Shown: in pieces, positions 1 to 8,387 of the stretch | How the letters are laid out: every line of letters begins with the position of its first letter | Position numbering within the stretch: position 1 is the stretch's first letter | Origin: UBA7672 sp965229115 | Lineage (GTDB): Bacteria > Pseudomonadota > Alphaproteobacteria > Caulobacterales > Hyphomonadaceae | Assembly (NCBI GenBank): GCA_965229115.1 | Contig: CBDDIR010000003.1 | Span: 1,860,001-1,924,000, forward strand | DNA: 64,000 bases | Direction of reading: 5' to 3' | Notes under the pieces: generated by a model | Told to the model about the DNA's origin: nothing | Database searches by the model: none | Seen by the model: only the letters and a program-made list of their open reading frames with translations | Position numbers and translations under genes: made by a program

Positions 1-353
1 GTCACCTTTGCCGAGCCGGCAAGGATGTCGTTCGGCCATTTCAGCTTGAGCGCCGACTGATCGATCCCGAGCATCCGGGCCGCATCGATCACGGCCAGCC
101 CTGCCGAAAAGCAGGCGAGCGCCGCCTGCTGAAGGGTGCCCGGCCAAGGCAGCAGAGCTGTCGTGAACAGATTGCCTTTAGGCGACGACCACTGACGCCC
201 AAGTCGCCCCCTGCCCGCCGTCTGCTGCTCGGTGACCAGCCATGTCGGGCCAACGTCCCCGCTCATGGAGCGCCTGCGCGCTTCCTCGTTCGTGGAGTCG
301 ATCTCGTCAAACCGGACGACCGGCCAGGCGCTCGAGAATGTTTCGAGCGTCAT
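1..353 (-). CDS. birA: Biotin--[acetyl-CoA-carboxylase] ligase (BirA), N-terminal part
   Basis: This is the first 117 residues of biotin protein ligase, which makes biotinyl-AMP and transfers biotin to the AccB lysine; the gene runs off the left edge. Visible family marks are DSTN at residues 19-22, the biotin/ATP loop GRGRLGRQW at 47-55, and KWPNDIL at 105-111. There is no N-terminal helix-turn-helix, so it is a catalytic-only (group I) enzyme rather than a repressor. The ATG lies 5 bases after the nuoN stop, so it is probably co-transcribed as the last known gene of the nuo operon. Its substrate AccB is encoded at about 56 kb. Confidence 0.93.
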   Translation of the reverse strand, partial: MTLETFSSAWPVVRFDEIDSTNEEARRRSMSGDVGPTWLVTEQQTAGRGRLGRQWSSPKGNLFTTALLPWPGTLQQAALACFSAGLAVIDAARMLGIDQSALKLKWPNDILAGSAKV

Positions 354-358
354 CAGCC

Positions 359-1810
359 TCAGCCGCCAGACGCGCGGGCAGCCAGGTCGAGCAGCATCTG
401 GATGGTGATCGTCAGCACCGGGAACATCAGGATCGCGGTCGCGAAGACGATCACGCCAACGCTGACGTCCGTCTTGTCGAGCGCCTCGCCCGGCGGCTTG
501 ATGAACATCGCCCACACGAGACGCAGATAGTAACCCAGCGAGATCACGCTCGCGAGCGCACCCACCAGCACGAGCCACAGAAGGTTCGCACTGAGACCAG
601 CCTGGAAGACCGACAGCTTGCCCCAGAAGCCAGCAGCCGGCGGAATACCTGCGACCGAGAAGATCAGTACGAGCAGACCAAGCGCCATACCCGGCTTCTG
701 CTTCACAAGGCCGTTGAGATCCGACATCGAGTCGATCGCCTTGCCGCCACGACGCAGCGCCAGAACGCCGCCGAACATGCCGAGCGTCGCGATAACGTAG
801 AGCGTCATGTAAACGAGAACCGCAGCAGCGCCCTTCTCCGCACCGGCGGCGATGCCGATGAGCGCGAAGCCGACGTTGGAGATCGAAGAGTAAGCAAGGA
901 TGCGCTTGATGCTGTTCTGCAGCAGAGCGCCGAACGCACCGACAAGCATGGAGGCCGCCGCGATGATCGCGAGGATCTGCTGCCAGCTGGCAATGTGCGG
1001 GCCGAAGGCGACAAACAGGACATGCCCGAGCAGGCCAACCGCCGCGATCTTCGGAGCCGTCGAGAAGAACGCCACGACAGGCGCAGGCGCGCCCTCATAA
1101 ACATCCGGCGTCCAGATGTGGAAGGGCGCTGCCGAAGCCTTGAAGGCCAGACCGCAGATCACGAACACCAGGCCGAAGGTCAGACCGATCGAAACAGGCG
1201 CAGCCGCAATCACGGCATAGCCCGTGCCGCCCGTGAAGCCGTAGATCAGCGACGAACCGTAAAGCAGCAGACCCGACGCAAGCGCTCCAAGCACGAAGTA
1301 CTTCAGGCCCGCTTCTGCCGATTTGATGCTGTCACGACGGAAGGCAGCCAGCACGTAAGACGAAAGGCTCAGCGTCTCGATGCCGACATAGAGCGTCATC
1401 AGGTCGTTTGCCGAAAGCATCATGCCCGCGCCAAGCGAGGCGAAGGTGATCAGCAGCGGATACTCATACCGCTCCATCTGCGCCGTCTTGAGGAAGCCGC
1501 CCGACATGAACAGCGCCAAAGCAGCCAGAGCGTAAGTGACGCCCTTCGCGAACAGGGTGAACATGGTCACGCGATAGAGACCGTCCGGCGAAATCGGGCT
1601 GGCGAAGGCTGAGATTCCGTCGACCGCGCCCGGGTGCTGGAATTGATAGAAGGTCAGTACGGAAGCCGCGACCAGCACAAAGGCTGCGAGGATGCGAAGC
1701 AGACCCGAGATCCTGTCGCCGCCGATGGCGCCAAGCAGAAGTCCGATCAGACCGAAGCCAGCAAGAGTGGCTTCTGGAACCGCGTTGTTGATGTCGGCAA
1801 GGAAATCCAT
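359..1810 (-). CDS. nuoN: NADH-quinone oxidoreductase subunit N
   Basis: This is one of the three antiporter-like proton-pumping subunits of the membrane arm of complex I. The 483-residue product is almost entirely hydrophobic, with about 14 predicted membrane segments. It has the conserved segment around LYVGIETLSLSSYVLAAF with the essential membrane glutamate, and a lysine-containing helix near KRILAYSSISNVG. The length is normal for the family. It is the last nuo gene, 9 bases after nuoM and 5 bases before birA, all on the minus strand. Confidence 0.97.
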   Translation of the reverse strand: MDFLADINNAVPEATLAGFGLIGLLLGAIGGDRISGLLRILAAFVLVAASVLTFYQFQHPGAVDGISAFASPISPDGLYRVTMFTLFAKGVTYALAALALFMSGGFLKTAQMERYEYPLLITFASLGAGMMLSANDLMTLYVGIETLSLSSYVLAAFRRDSIKSAEAGLKYFVLGALASGLLLYGSSLIYGFTGGTGYAVIAAAPVSIGLTFGLVFVICGLAFKASAAPFHIWTPDVYEGAPAPVVAFFSTAPKIAAVGLLGHVLFVAFGPHIASWQQILAIIAAASMLVGAFGALLQNSIKRILAYSSISNVGFALIGIAAGAEKGAAAVLVYMTLYVIATLGMFGGVLALRRGGKAIDSMSDLNGLVKQKPGMALGLLVLIFSVAGIPPAAGFWGKLSVFQAGLSANLLWLVLVGALASVISLGYYLRLVWAMFIKPPGEALDKTDVSVGVIVFATAILMFPVLTITIQMLLDLAARASGG

Positions 1811-1819
1811 GGCGCGCCC

Positions 1820-3319
1820 CTACTGTCCGATCATCCGCAGGATTTCCAGCGTCGAGCCCTTGGTGAGATCGAAGATCATCCCAGGGAAGACGCCGAAAGC
1901 CAGGGCGCTGATAGCCAGCAATCCTAGAATGAAGAATTCGAGCGCGGTCACGTCCTTGATGTCGAACAGCTTCTCGTTGGTCATCTCGCCGAACACGACG
2001 CGGCGATAGAGCGTCAGCATGTAAACAGCCGAGAAGATCACGCCGAGCGCTGCACCAGCCGCTGCCCAGGTCGAAGCCTGGAAGCCGCCAACCATGGTGA
2101 GGATCTCGCCGACGAAGCCCGACGTTCCCGGCAGGCCCACGTTGGCCATCGAGAACAGCATGAACAGAGCCGCATAGACCGGCATCCGGTGAACAAGGCC
2201 GCCGTAGAACGCGATCTCACGGGTATGCATGCGATCGTAGATCACGCCGACGCAGAAGAAGAGCGCGCCCGAGATGATGCCGTGCGAGATCATCTGGAAG
2301 ATCGCGCCCTGGATACCAATCTCGTTGAACGCGAAGATGCCGAGCGTCACGAAGCCCATGTGAGCCACAGATGAATAAGCCACCAGCTTCTTGATGTCCG
2401 TCTGACGGAAGGCGATCAGCGATGCGTAAACGATCGCGATAACCGACAGGGTGAACATCAGGGGTTGGAACAGCTGCGAGGCTTCCGGGAACATCGGCAG
2501 CGAGAACCGCAGGAAGCCGTAACCGCCCATCTTCAGAAGCACGGCCGCCAGCACAACCGAGCCAGCCGTCGGCGCTTCAACGTGCGCATCCGGCAGCCAG
2601 GTGTGCACCGGGAACATCGGCAGCTTCACCGCGAACGACGCGAAGAAGGCGAGCCACAGCCACGTCTGAACTTCTGGCGGGAATAGCAGCGCCCCGGTGA
2701 CCGGATGCAGGCCGTTCTGCAGCACGACGACGTCGGTCGTGCCGGCCGTGATGCCCATGTAAATCAGCGCGATAAGCAGCAGCAGCGAGCCAAGCAGCGT
2801 GTAGAGGAAGAACTTGAACGCCGCGTAGAATTTGTTCTTGCCGCCCCAGACGCCGATGATGAGGAACATCGGGATCAGGCCGCCTTCGAAGAAGACGTAG
2901 AACAGCACGAGATCCAGCGCGCAGAACACGCCGATCATCAGCGCTTCCAGTACGAGGAAGCAGATCATGTACTCGGCGAGACGATCTTTGATCGACGTCG
3001 CCGATTGCAGCACACACAGCGGCGTCAGCGCCGTCGTCAGGACGATCAGCGCGATCGACATGCCGTCGACGCCGAGCTTGTACGACGAGCCGCCGAACCA
3101 CGGCATGCTTTCAACGAACTGATAGCCGACCTTGCCGGCGTCGAACGCCGAAAGCGCGACCAGCGAAACGACGAGTGCGACGATCGAGGTGATCAGCGCA
3201 ATGCCTTTCGAGGCGGTCGAGGCAGCGTTGGCGCCTGCCACGATGCGGAACGCAAGGATGAGCAGCGCGCCGACCAGCGGCGTGTAGGTGAGGATGGAGA
3301 GGATGGGCAAGCCGGCCAT
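1820..3319 (-). CDS. nuoM: NADH-quinone oxidoreductase subunit M
   Basis: Antiporter-like proton-pumping subunit of the complex I membrane arm, 499 residues. The conserved TH5-type glutamate lies in the segment around FYVFFEGGLIPMFLIIG, and the pumping lysine/histidine region includes AVKLPMFPVHTWLPDAHVEAP and DIKKLVAYSSVAHMG. It lies between nuoL (3-base gap) and nuoN (9-base gap) in the canonical L-M-N order. Length and composition are normal and nothing looks damaged. Confidence 0.97.
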   Translation of the reverse strand: MAGLPILSILTYTPLVGALLILAFRIVAGANAASTASKGIALITSIVALVVSLVALSAFDAGKVGYQFVESMPWFGGSSYKLGVDGMSIALIVLTTALTPLCVLQSATSIKDRLAEYMICFLVLEALMIGVFCALDLVLFYVFFEGGLIPMFLIIGVWGGKNKFYAAFKFFLYTLLGSLLLLIALIYMGITAGTTDVVVLQNGLHPVTGALLFPPEVQTWLWLAFFASFAVKLPMFPVHTWLPDAHVEAPTAGSVVLAAVLLKMGGYGFLRFSLPMFPEASQLFQPLMFTLSVIAIVYASLIAFRQTDIKKLVAYSSVAHMGFVTLGIFAFNEIGIQGAIFQMISHGIISGALFFCVGVIYDRMHTREIAFYGGLVHRMPVYAALFMLFSMANVGLPGTSGFVGEILTMVGGFQASTWAAAGAALGVIFSAVYMLTLYRRVVFGEMTNEKLFDIKDVTALEFFILGLLAISALAFGVFPGMIFDLTKGSTLEILRMIGQ

Positions 3320-3322
3320 AGG

Positions 3323-5659
3323 TTAGCGTCCCTGACCGAACATGACGACCGCGACGAAGACGACGGCCGAGATCAGAACAACAAAGGCGTAGTGGAAGAT
3401 AAAGCCGGTATGGAGCTTAGACAGCCCGCCAGCGCCAGCCTTCGCCACGCCTGTCACGCCATCTGGCCCCAAGCCGTCGATGATCTTCTTGTCCCCCACC
3501 TTCCAGAACAGGTCGCCCAGCAGCGCCGTGCCCTTCACGAAGACGAAGTTGTAGATCTCGTCGAAGTACCATTTGTGCGACAGGAACGAGTGCATCGGTC
3601 CGCCATTCTCCGCCATGCGACGCGGCACAGACGGCGCGAGCAGGTAGAAGATGATGGCTCCGATGAAGCCCGTCAGCGTCACGACGAACGGCGCCCAGAT
3701 AACCCAGGCCGGCAGCTCGTGATGAGCCTCAGCGTGTTCGCCTGCAGCAGCCGGCGCATGCGCGTCGGCGGCGGCCGGGGCGTGAGCGTCAGCCGGTGCG
3801 GCAGCATGCTCTTCCGCAGCTGGCGCCGCAGGCGCAAGCGCCTCTTCTGCGCCGTGCGCAGCGGCGGGCGCGAAGTTCGGGTTTGCTTCGCCATACGGGT
3901 GAACGCCATGCGGGCCGTACATCGGATCGGTATCGCGAACGATCGCGCCGCTCCAGAAATTGTCGGCATTGCTTGTCAGGAACTGCGGCTTGAAGACAAA
4001 GCCGGCCAGCACCGCGCCCGTCGCCAGGATCACCAGCGGCACAAGCATGATCTTCGGCGACTCGTGAGCGGGCGCGCGACCATCTTTCGGCGCGTGGTGG
4101 CCATGATCATGACCGTGCGCATCAGCATGGCCATGGTCATCGGCATGCGCGTGATCGTCATGATGCGCATGCGGGTTCGGACGGAACTTGCCCTCGAACG
4201 TCATGAACATCAGGCGCCACGAGTAGAAACTCGTCAGCAGGGCCGCGATCACGCTGCACCAGAAGGCGAACGGACCGAACGATGAACCCGAAGCGAACGC
4301 GGTCTCAATGATGGCGTCCTTCGAGAAGAAGCCAGCGAAGCCAATATCCGTCCCCGGAATGCCAAAGCCGATAAGCGCCAGCGTGCCGATCAGCATCATG
4401 ACCCAGGTAAACATCATCGGTTGGCGAACGCCGCCCATGAAACGCATGTCCTGCTCGTGGTGCATGCCGTGAATGACGGAGCCTGCGCCAAGGAACAGCA
4501 GCGCCTTGAAGAAGGCGTGCGTGAAGAGGTGGAACATCGCCGCGCCGTAAGCGCCAAGGCCGGCGGCGAAGAACATGTAGCCCAGCTGCGAGCACGTCGA
4601 ATACGCAACCACGCGCTTGATGTCGTTCTGCGCAAGGCCAACCGTCGCCGCGAACAGGCAGGTCACGGCGCCGACAACCGTCACGACGCTGGAAGCCACT
4701 TCGCAGACCGCGAAGATCGGCGAAGCACGGCAGACGAGGAACACGCCAGCGGTCACCATGGTGGCAGCGTGGATCAGCGCGGAGACCGGCGTCGGGCCTT
4801 CCATCGCGTCCGGCAGCCAGGTGTGCAGGAAGAACTGGGCCGACTTACCCATCGCGCCGATGAACAGCAGGATCGCCGCCATCTCGAGGCCCCAGACATG
4901 GACGCCGAGGAAGTCGAACGTCACCGCCTGGATCGGCGTTGCAGCCGCCTGCCCGATCACATGGATCGGCGCATTGTTGGCGACGATCGCGAACACCGTC
5001 TCGAACTTGATCGACGAGAAGTTGGTGATGCCGAACTGGGTGTAGTCCACGCCCGCGGCCGGCTGGATCATGAAGACCAGCGCCATGATGCCGAGCGCAA
5101 AGCCGAAATCGCCGACGCGGTTGACCACGAACGCCTTGATCGCGGCGCTGTTGGCTGAAGCCTTTTTGTACCAGAAGCCGATCAGCAGGTAGGAGGCAAC
5201 GCCCACGCCTTCCCAGCCGAAGAACATCTGAATGAAGTTGTCCGACGTCACGAGCATCAGCATCGCGAAGGTGAACAGCGACAGGTAAGCGAAGAACCGC
5301 GCACGATGCGGATCGTCGGCCATATAGCCGATCGAGTAGGTGTGAACGAGCGCCGAGACGCTGGTCACCACGAACATCATGATGACCGACAGCGCGTCGA
5401 TCCGGATCGCCCAGTCAGCGATGAACGTGTTCACGTTCAGCCAGTTGGCCAGAACGATCGTGTGCCCCGCGCCCGAACCGCCGCCCAGCGACCACGCAAA
5501 GAACTGCCAAGCCGCCAGCAATGCAGCCGAAACAACGATCGTCGTCGTGACCGCCATCGCGCCCTTGTCGCCAAGGAAGCGTTGGCCAAGGCCGGAGACC
5601 GCCGCGGCAATGCCCGGTGCCAGCACGATGAAGATCGCTGCGATATCCTGGAAGGTCAC
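3323..5659 (-). CDS. nuoL: NADH-quinone oxidoreductase subunit L
   Basis: The largest antiporter-like subunit, whose C-terminal lateral helix spans the membrane arm. The N-terminal half shows the family's WEGVGVASYLLIGFW glutamate segment and HTWLPDAMEGPTPVSALIHAATMV. At 778 residues it is longer than the usual 610-700. The excess is mainly two low-complexity stretches: a His/Asp-rich run at about residues 495-533 and an Ala/Pro/Glu/His-rich run at about 599-648, both before the last membrane helices. The frame is intact through both, so this is a family-length variant and not a broken gene. It follows nuoK after 12 bases. Confidence 0.96.
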   Translation of the reverse strand: MTFQDIAAIFIVLAPGIAAAVSGLGQRFLGDKGAMAVTTTIVVSAALLAAWQFFAWSLGGGSGAGHTIVLANWLNVNTFIADWAIRIDALSVIMMFVVTSVSALVHTYSIGYMADDPHRARFFAYLSLFTFAMLMLVTSDNFIQMFFGWEGVGVASYLLIGFWYKKASANSAAIKAFVVNRVGDFGFALGIMALVFMIQPAAGVDYTQFGITNFSSIKFETVFAIVANNAPIHVIGQAAATPIQAVTFDFLGVHVWGLEMAAILLFIGAMGKSAQFFLHTWLPDAMEGPTPVSALIHAATMVTAGVFLVCRASPIFAVCEVASSVVTVVGAVTCLFAATVGLAQNDIKRVVAYSTCSQLGYMFFAAGLGAYGAAMFHLFTHAFFKALLFLGAGSVIHGMHHEQDMRFMGGVRQPMMFTWVMMLIGTLALIGFGIPGTDIGFAGFFSKDAIIETAFASGSSFGPFAFWCSVIAALLTSFYSWRLMFMTFEGKFRPNPHAHHDDHAHADDHGHADAHGHDHGHHAPKDGRAPAHESPKIMLVPLVILATGAVLAGFVFKPQFLTSNADNFWSGAIVRDTDPMYGPHGVHPYGEANPNFAPAAAHGAEEALAPAAPAAEEHAAAPADAHAPAAADAHAPAAAGEHAEAHHELPAWVIWAPFVVTLTGFIGAIIFYLLAPSVPRRMAENGGPMHSFLSHKWYFDEIYNFVFVKGTALLGDLFWKVGDKKIIDGLGPDGVTGVAKAGAGGLSKLHTGFIFHYAFVVLISAVVFVAVVMFGQGR

Positions 5660-5671
5660 GCCTCTGCTCCC

Positions 5672-5989
5672 TTAACCGCGCAGCACGTTGACGTCTTCCA
5701 CCGCGATTTCACCGCGGTTACGGAAGTACACGACGAGAATTGCGAGACCGACAGCCGCTTCGGCCGCCGCCACAGTCAACACGAGCATGGCGAACACCTG
5801 CCCCATGATCGTGCCGTTGAAGACCGAGAACGCCACCATGTTGATGTTCACTGAGAGCAGGATGAGCTCGATCGACATCAGGATGACGATGATGTTCTTC
5901 CGGTTCACGAAGATGCCGAACACGCCGATGGTGAACAGCGCAGCGGATACCGCGAGATAGTGGCCGAGGGTGAGTTCGAGGCCTGCCAT
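5672..5989 (-). CDS. nuoK: NADH-quinone oxidoreductase subunit K
   Basis: A small three-helix subunit of the complex I membrane arm, 105 residues, close to the usual 100-105. It carries the two conserved membrane glutamates expected in NuoK, one in MSIELILLSVN and one in AAAEAAVGLAIL, which form part of the proton path between NuoH and the antiporter subunits. The start follows the nuoJ stop after 2 bases. The order J-K-L is canonical. Confidence 0.97.
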   Translation of the reverse strand: MAGLELTLGHYLAVSAALFTIGVFGIFVNRKNIIVILMSIELILLSVNINMVAFSVFNGTIMGQVFAMLVLTVAAAEAAVGLAILVVYFRNRGEIAVEDVNVLRG

Positions 5990-5991
5990 GA

Positions 5992-6585
5992 TCAGATCCC
6001 CTGCCCCGGTCGCACGTCCTTGAGTTCGACGGCGTCCTTGCGTTTACGTCCGGTTTGCTGCGCGATGTTCTGGCGTTTGACGTTCGGGCGGGCGCGCAGG
6101 GTCAGCACGATGGCCCCCATCATCGCAACCAGCAGAACGATGCCCGACATCTGGAAGAGCAGCAGGTAGTCTGTGTAGAGCACTTTCGAGAGCGCTTCGG
6201 CGTTCGTCGCCGCGCCCGGGCTCGCGTTGAATGTCGAACCGCCGCCGAACGTCGCGGCCGCCGCCACGATCCCGATCTCCGCCAGCAGCGCCAACGCCAC
6301 CAGCACGCCGACGACAAGATAATTCTGGAAGCCCTGCTTCAGCTCGGCGAAGTCGATGTCGAGCATCATGACCACGAACAGGAACAGCACGGCCACGGCG
6401 CCGACATAGACGACGACCAGCAGCATCGCGAGGAACTCCGCCCCGATCAGCACCAGCAATCCCGCCGACGTGAAGAACGCCAGGATCAGCCAGAGCACCG
6501 AGTGCACCGGGTTACGCGCCGCAACGACGAAGAGCGCGGACAAAACCACGATCGTCGAGAGGATGTAGAAAGCGATCAGCGCCAT
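5992..6585 (-). CDS. nuoJ: NADH-quinone oxidoreductase subunit J
   Basis: Membrane subunit of complex I with about five helices, 197 residues. It contains the family's glycine-rich region near VVYVGAVAVLFLFVVMMLDID, where the pi-bulge helix involved in coupling lies. I chose the ATG at 6585 because a purine-rich ribosome binding site (GGAAGAGGAAAG) precedes it. An in-frame upstream ATG would add 20 residues unlike the family. A 94-base gap separates it from nuoI, the longest inside the operon. Confidence 0.95.
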   Translation of the reverse strand: MALIAFYILSTIVVLSALFVVAARNPVHSVLWLILAFFTSAGLLVLIGAEFLAMLLVVVYVGAVAVLFLFVVMMLDIDFAELKQGFQNYLVVGVLVALALLAEIGIVAAAATFGGGSTFNASPGAATNAEALSKVLYTDYLLLFQMSGIVLLVAMMGAIVLTLRARPNVKRQNIAQQTGRKRKDAVELKDVRPGQGI

Positions 6586-6679
6586 AGCGTGGCTTTCCTC
6601 TTCCTTTGGTTCCAAAACGCCCCGGATGGGGCAACTGAAGTTCATTCAGGCCCGACTCGCCCCCGCGAGCCGCGCCCTT

Positions 6680-7165
6680 CTATCTGTAGCGTGCGTCGAG
6701 TTCCAGATTGCGCGCGATCTCGCGTTCCCAGCGGTCGCCGTTCTCCAGAAGTCTGTCTTTGTTGTAGTAGAGTTCTTCACGGGTTTCCGTCGCGAACTCG
6801 AAGTTCGGGCCTTCGACGATGGCGTCCACCGGGCAGGCTTCCTGGCAGAAGCCGCAATAGATGCACTTCACCATGTCGATGTCGTAGCGGGTCGTGCGGC
6901 GCGAACCATCGTCACGCGGCTCGGCTTCGATCGTGATGGCCTGCGCCGGGCAAATCGCCTCGCACAGCTTGCACGCGATGCAGCGCTCTTCCCCGTTCGG
7001 ATAACGGCGCAGCGCATGCTCGCCACGAAAGCGCGGGCTGAGCGGACCTTTTTCGAACGGGTAATTGATCGTCGCTTTGCGTACGAAGAACTGACGCATC
7101 GCCAGCACAAATGCGCCGAGGAAGTCAGTGAGCATTGCGCCCCGGATGGCTTGACCAATCGACAT
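6680..7165 (-). CDS. nuoI: NADH-quinone oxidoreductase subunit I
   Basis: The TYKY-type iron-sulfur subunit linking the peripheral and membrane arms of complex I, 161 residues. Two ferredoxin-type 4Fe-4S motifs are clear: CIACKLCEAICP and CIYCGFCQEACP, the ligands of clusters N6a and N6b. The ATG at 7165 follows a GAGGAG ribosome binding site and sits one base after the nuoH stop; a further 7 in-frame upstream residues are unlikely to be used. The length matches alphaproteobacterial and mitochondrial homologues. Confidence 0.96.
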   Translation of the reverse strand: MSIGQAIRGAMLTDFLGAFVLAMRQFFVRKATINYPFEKGPLSPRFRGEHALRRYPNGEERCIACKLCEAICPAQAITIEAEPRDDGSRRTTRYDIDMVKCIYCGFCQEACPVDAIVEGPNFEFATETREELYYNKDRLLENGDRWEREIARNLELDARYR

Positions 7166-7166
7166 G

Positions 7167-8375
7167 CTAGCTCCTCGCCTCACCACGGAATTCGGCGAAG
7201 CTGATCTTGCCGTCGTTGTTGACGTCCATGCCCGGCTGCATCGTCACCGCAGCAAGCTCGCTGGCTTCAAGGAAGCCGCTCTTGTCGGTGTCGAGGCGAT
7301 CGAACTCAGCCCGCGCCGGCGCATTCATGAAGGTCACGTACGCAGCGACGATCACAACGGCGACCAGCGATGTCGGCAGGAAGATCTTCCAGCCAAGCCG
7401 CATTAGCTGGTCATAGCGGTAGCGCGGCACGATCGCCTTCACCATCGCGAACAGGAAGAAGAAGAACGTCGTCTTGGCGATGAACACCAGCAGACCACCG
7501 AGGCTCAGCAGCCATTCCGGCAGGCCTTCCACGCCCGGGATCGGGATCGGCATATGCCAGCCGCCGAAGAACAGGATGGTCAGCATCGAGCACATCAGCA
7601 CGATCGAGACGTATTCGCCGATCATGAACATGAGGTACGGAGAAGACGAGTACTCGACCTGATAGCCGGCCACGAGTTCCGATTCAGCTTCCGGCAGGTC
7701 GAACGGAGGACGGTTCGTCTCCGCCAGCGCCGAGATGAAGAAGATCACGAACATCGGGAACATGACGAAGATGGTCGGGAACGCGAAAGCGTGCCAATTC
7801 CAGATGCCGCCTTCCTGGTTGTGAACGACATCGCTGAGGTTCAGCGAGCCGACCAGAAGCAGGACGGACACGATGACGAAGCCGATCGAAACTTCGTACG
7901 ACACCATCTGCGCGGCCGAACGCAGGCCGCCGAGGAACGGGTATTTCGAGTTAGAAGCCCAGCCGCCCATGATGATGCCATAGACGCCCAGCGACGAGAT
8001 CGCGAACAGGTACAGCACGCCCACGTTCAGGTTGGCGATAACCCAGCCCGGCGCGACCGGAATAACGGCCCAGCCAACCAGCGCCAGCGTAAGCGTAATG
8101 ATCGGCGCCAGCAGAAACACCGTCTTGTTGGCGCCCGCCGGAATGACGATCTCTTTGAGAACGAACTTGATCAGGTCCGCGAACGACTGAAGCAGGCCGA
8201 ACGGGCCCACCACGTTCGGGCCTTTACGCAGCTGAACCGCCGCCCAAACCTTGCGGTCGAACAGCAGCAGGAACGCGATCAGCACGAGCAGGATCACGAC
8301 GAAGGCGAGGATCTGCAGCACGGCCAAGCCGATGCCGCCCCACATTCCGCCGCCCCACTGGAAGAGGTTTTCCAT
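7167..8375 (-). CDS. nuoH: NADH-quinone oxidoreductase subunit H with C-terminal EF-hand pair
   Basis: Membrane subunit forming much of the quinone-binding chamber at the arm junction. The core of about 353 residues is typical, with the quinone-site loop around AETNRPPFDLPEAESELVAGY. After it comes an unusual soluble tail (residues 354-402). It holds two 12-residue EF-hand loops: DTDKSGFLEASE at 362-373 and DVNNDGKISFAE at 384-395. Both have acidic or amide residues at positions 1, 3, 5 (serine at 5 in the first) and glutamate at 12, plus glycine at 6, as in calcium-binding loops. The tail reads without interruption to a stop one base before nuoI. Calcium binding is inferred from the motif only. 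Confidence 0.96.
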   Translation of the reverse strand: MENLFQWGGGMWGGIGLAVLQILAFVVILLVLIAFLLLFDRKVWAAVQLRKGPNVVGPFGLLQSFADLIKFVLKEIVIPAGANKTVFLLAPIITLTLALVGWAVIPVAPGWVIANLNVGVLYLFAISSLGVYGIIMGGWASNSKYPFLGGLRSAAQMVSYEVSIGFVIVSVLLLVGSLNLSDVVHNQEGGIWNWHAFAFPTIFVMFPMFVIFFISALAETNRPPFDLPEAESELVAGYQVEYSSSPYLMFMIGEYVSIVLMCSMLTILFFGGWHMPIPIPGVEGLPEWLLSLGGLLVFIAKTTFFFFLFAMVKAIVPRYRYDQLMRLGWKIFLPTSLVAVVIVAAYVTFMNAPARAEFDRLDTDKSGFLEASELAAVTMQPGMDVNNDGKISFAEFRGEARS

Positions 8376-8387
8376 AGCGCCCTCCCC

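Noticed and set aside
2705..4285. Long open frame on the plus strand opposite nuoL and nuoM, rich in Arg, His, Asp and Gln.
   Set aside because: It lies antisense to well-conserved nuo genes and its composition is that of a mirror frame in GC-rich DNA.
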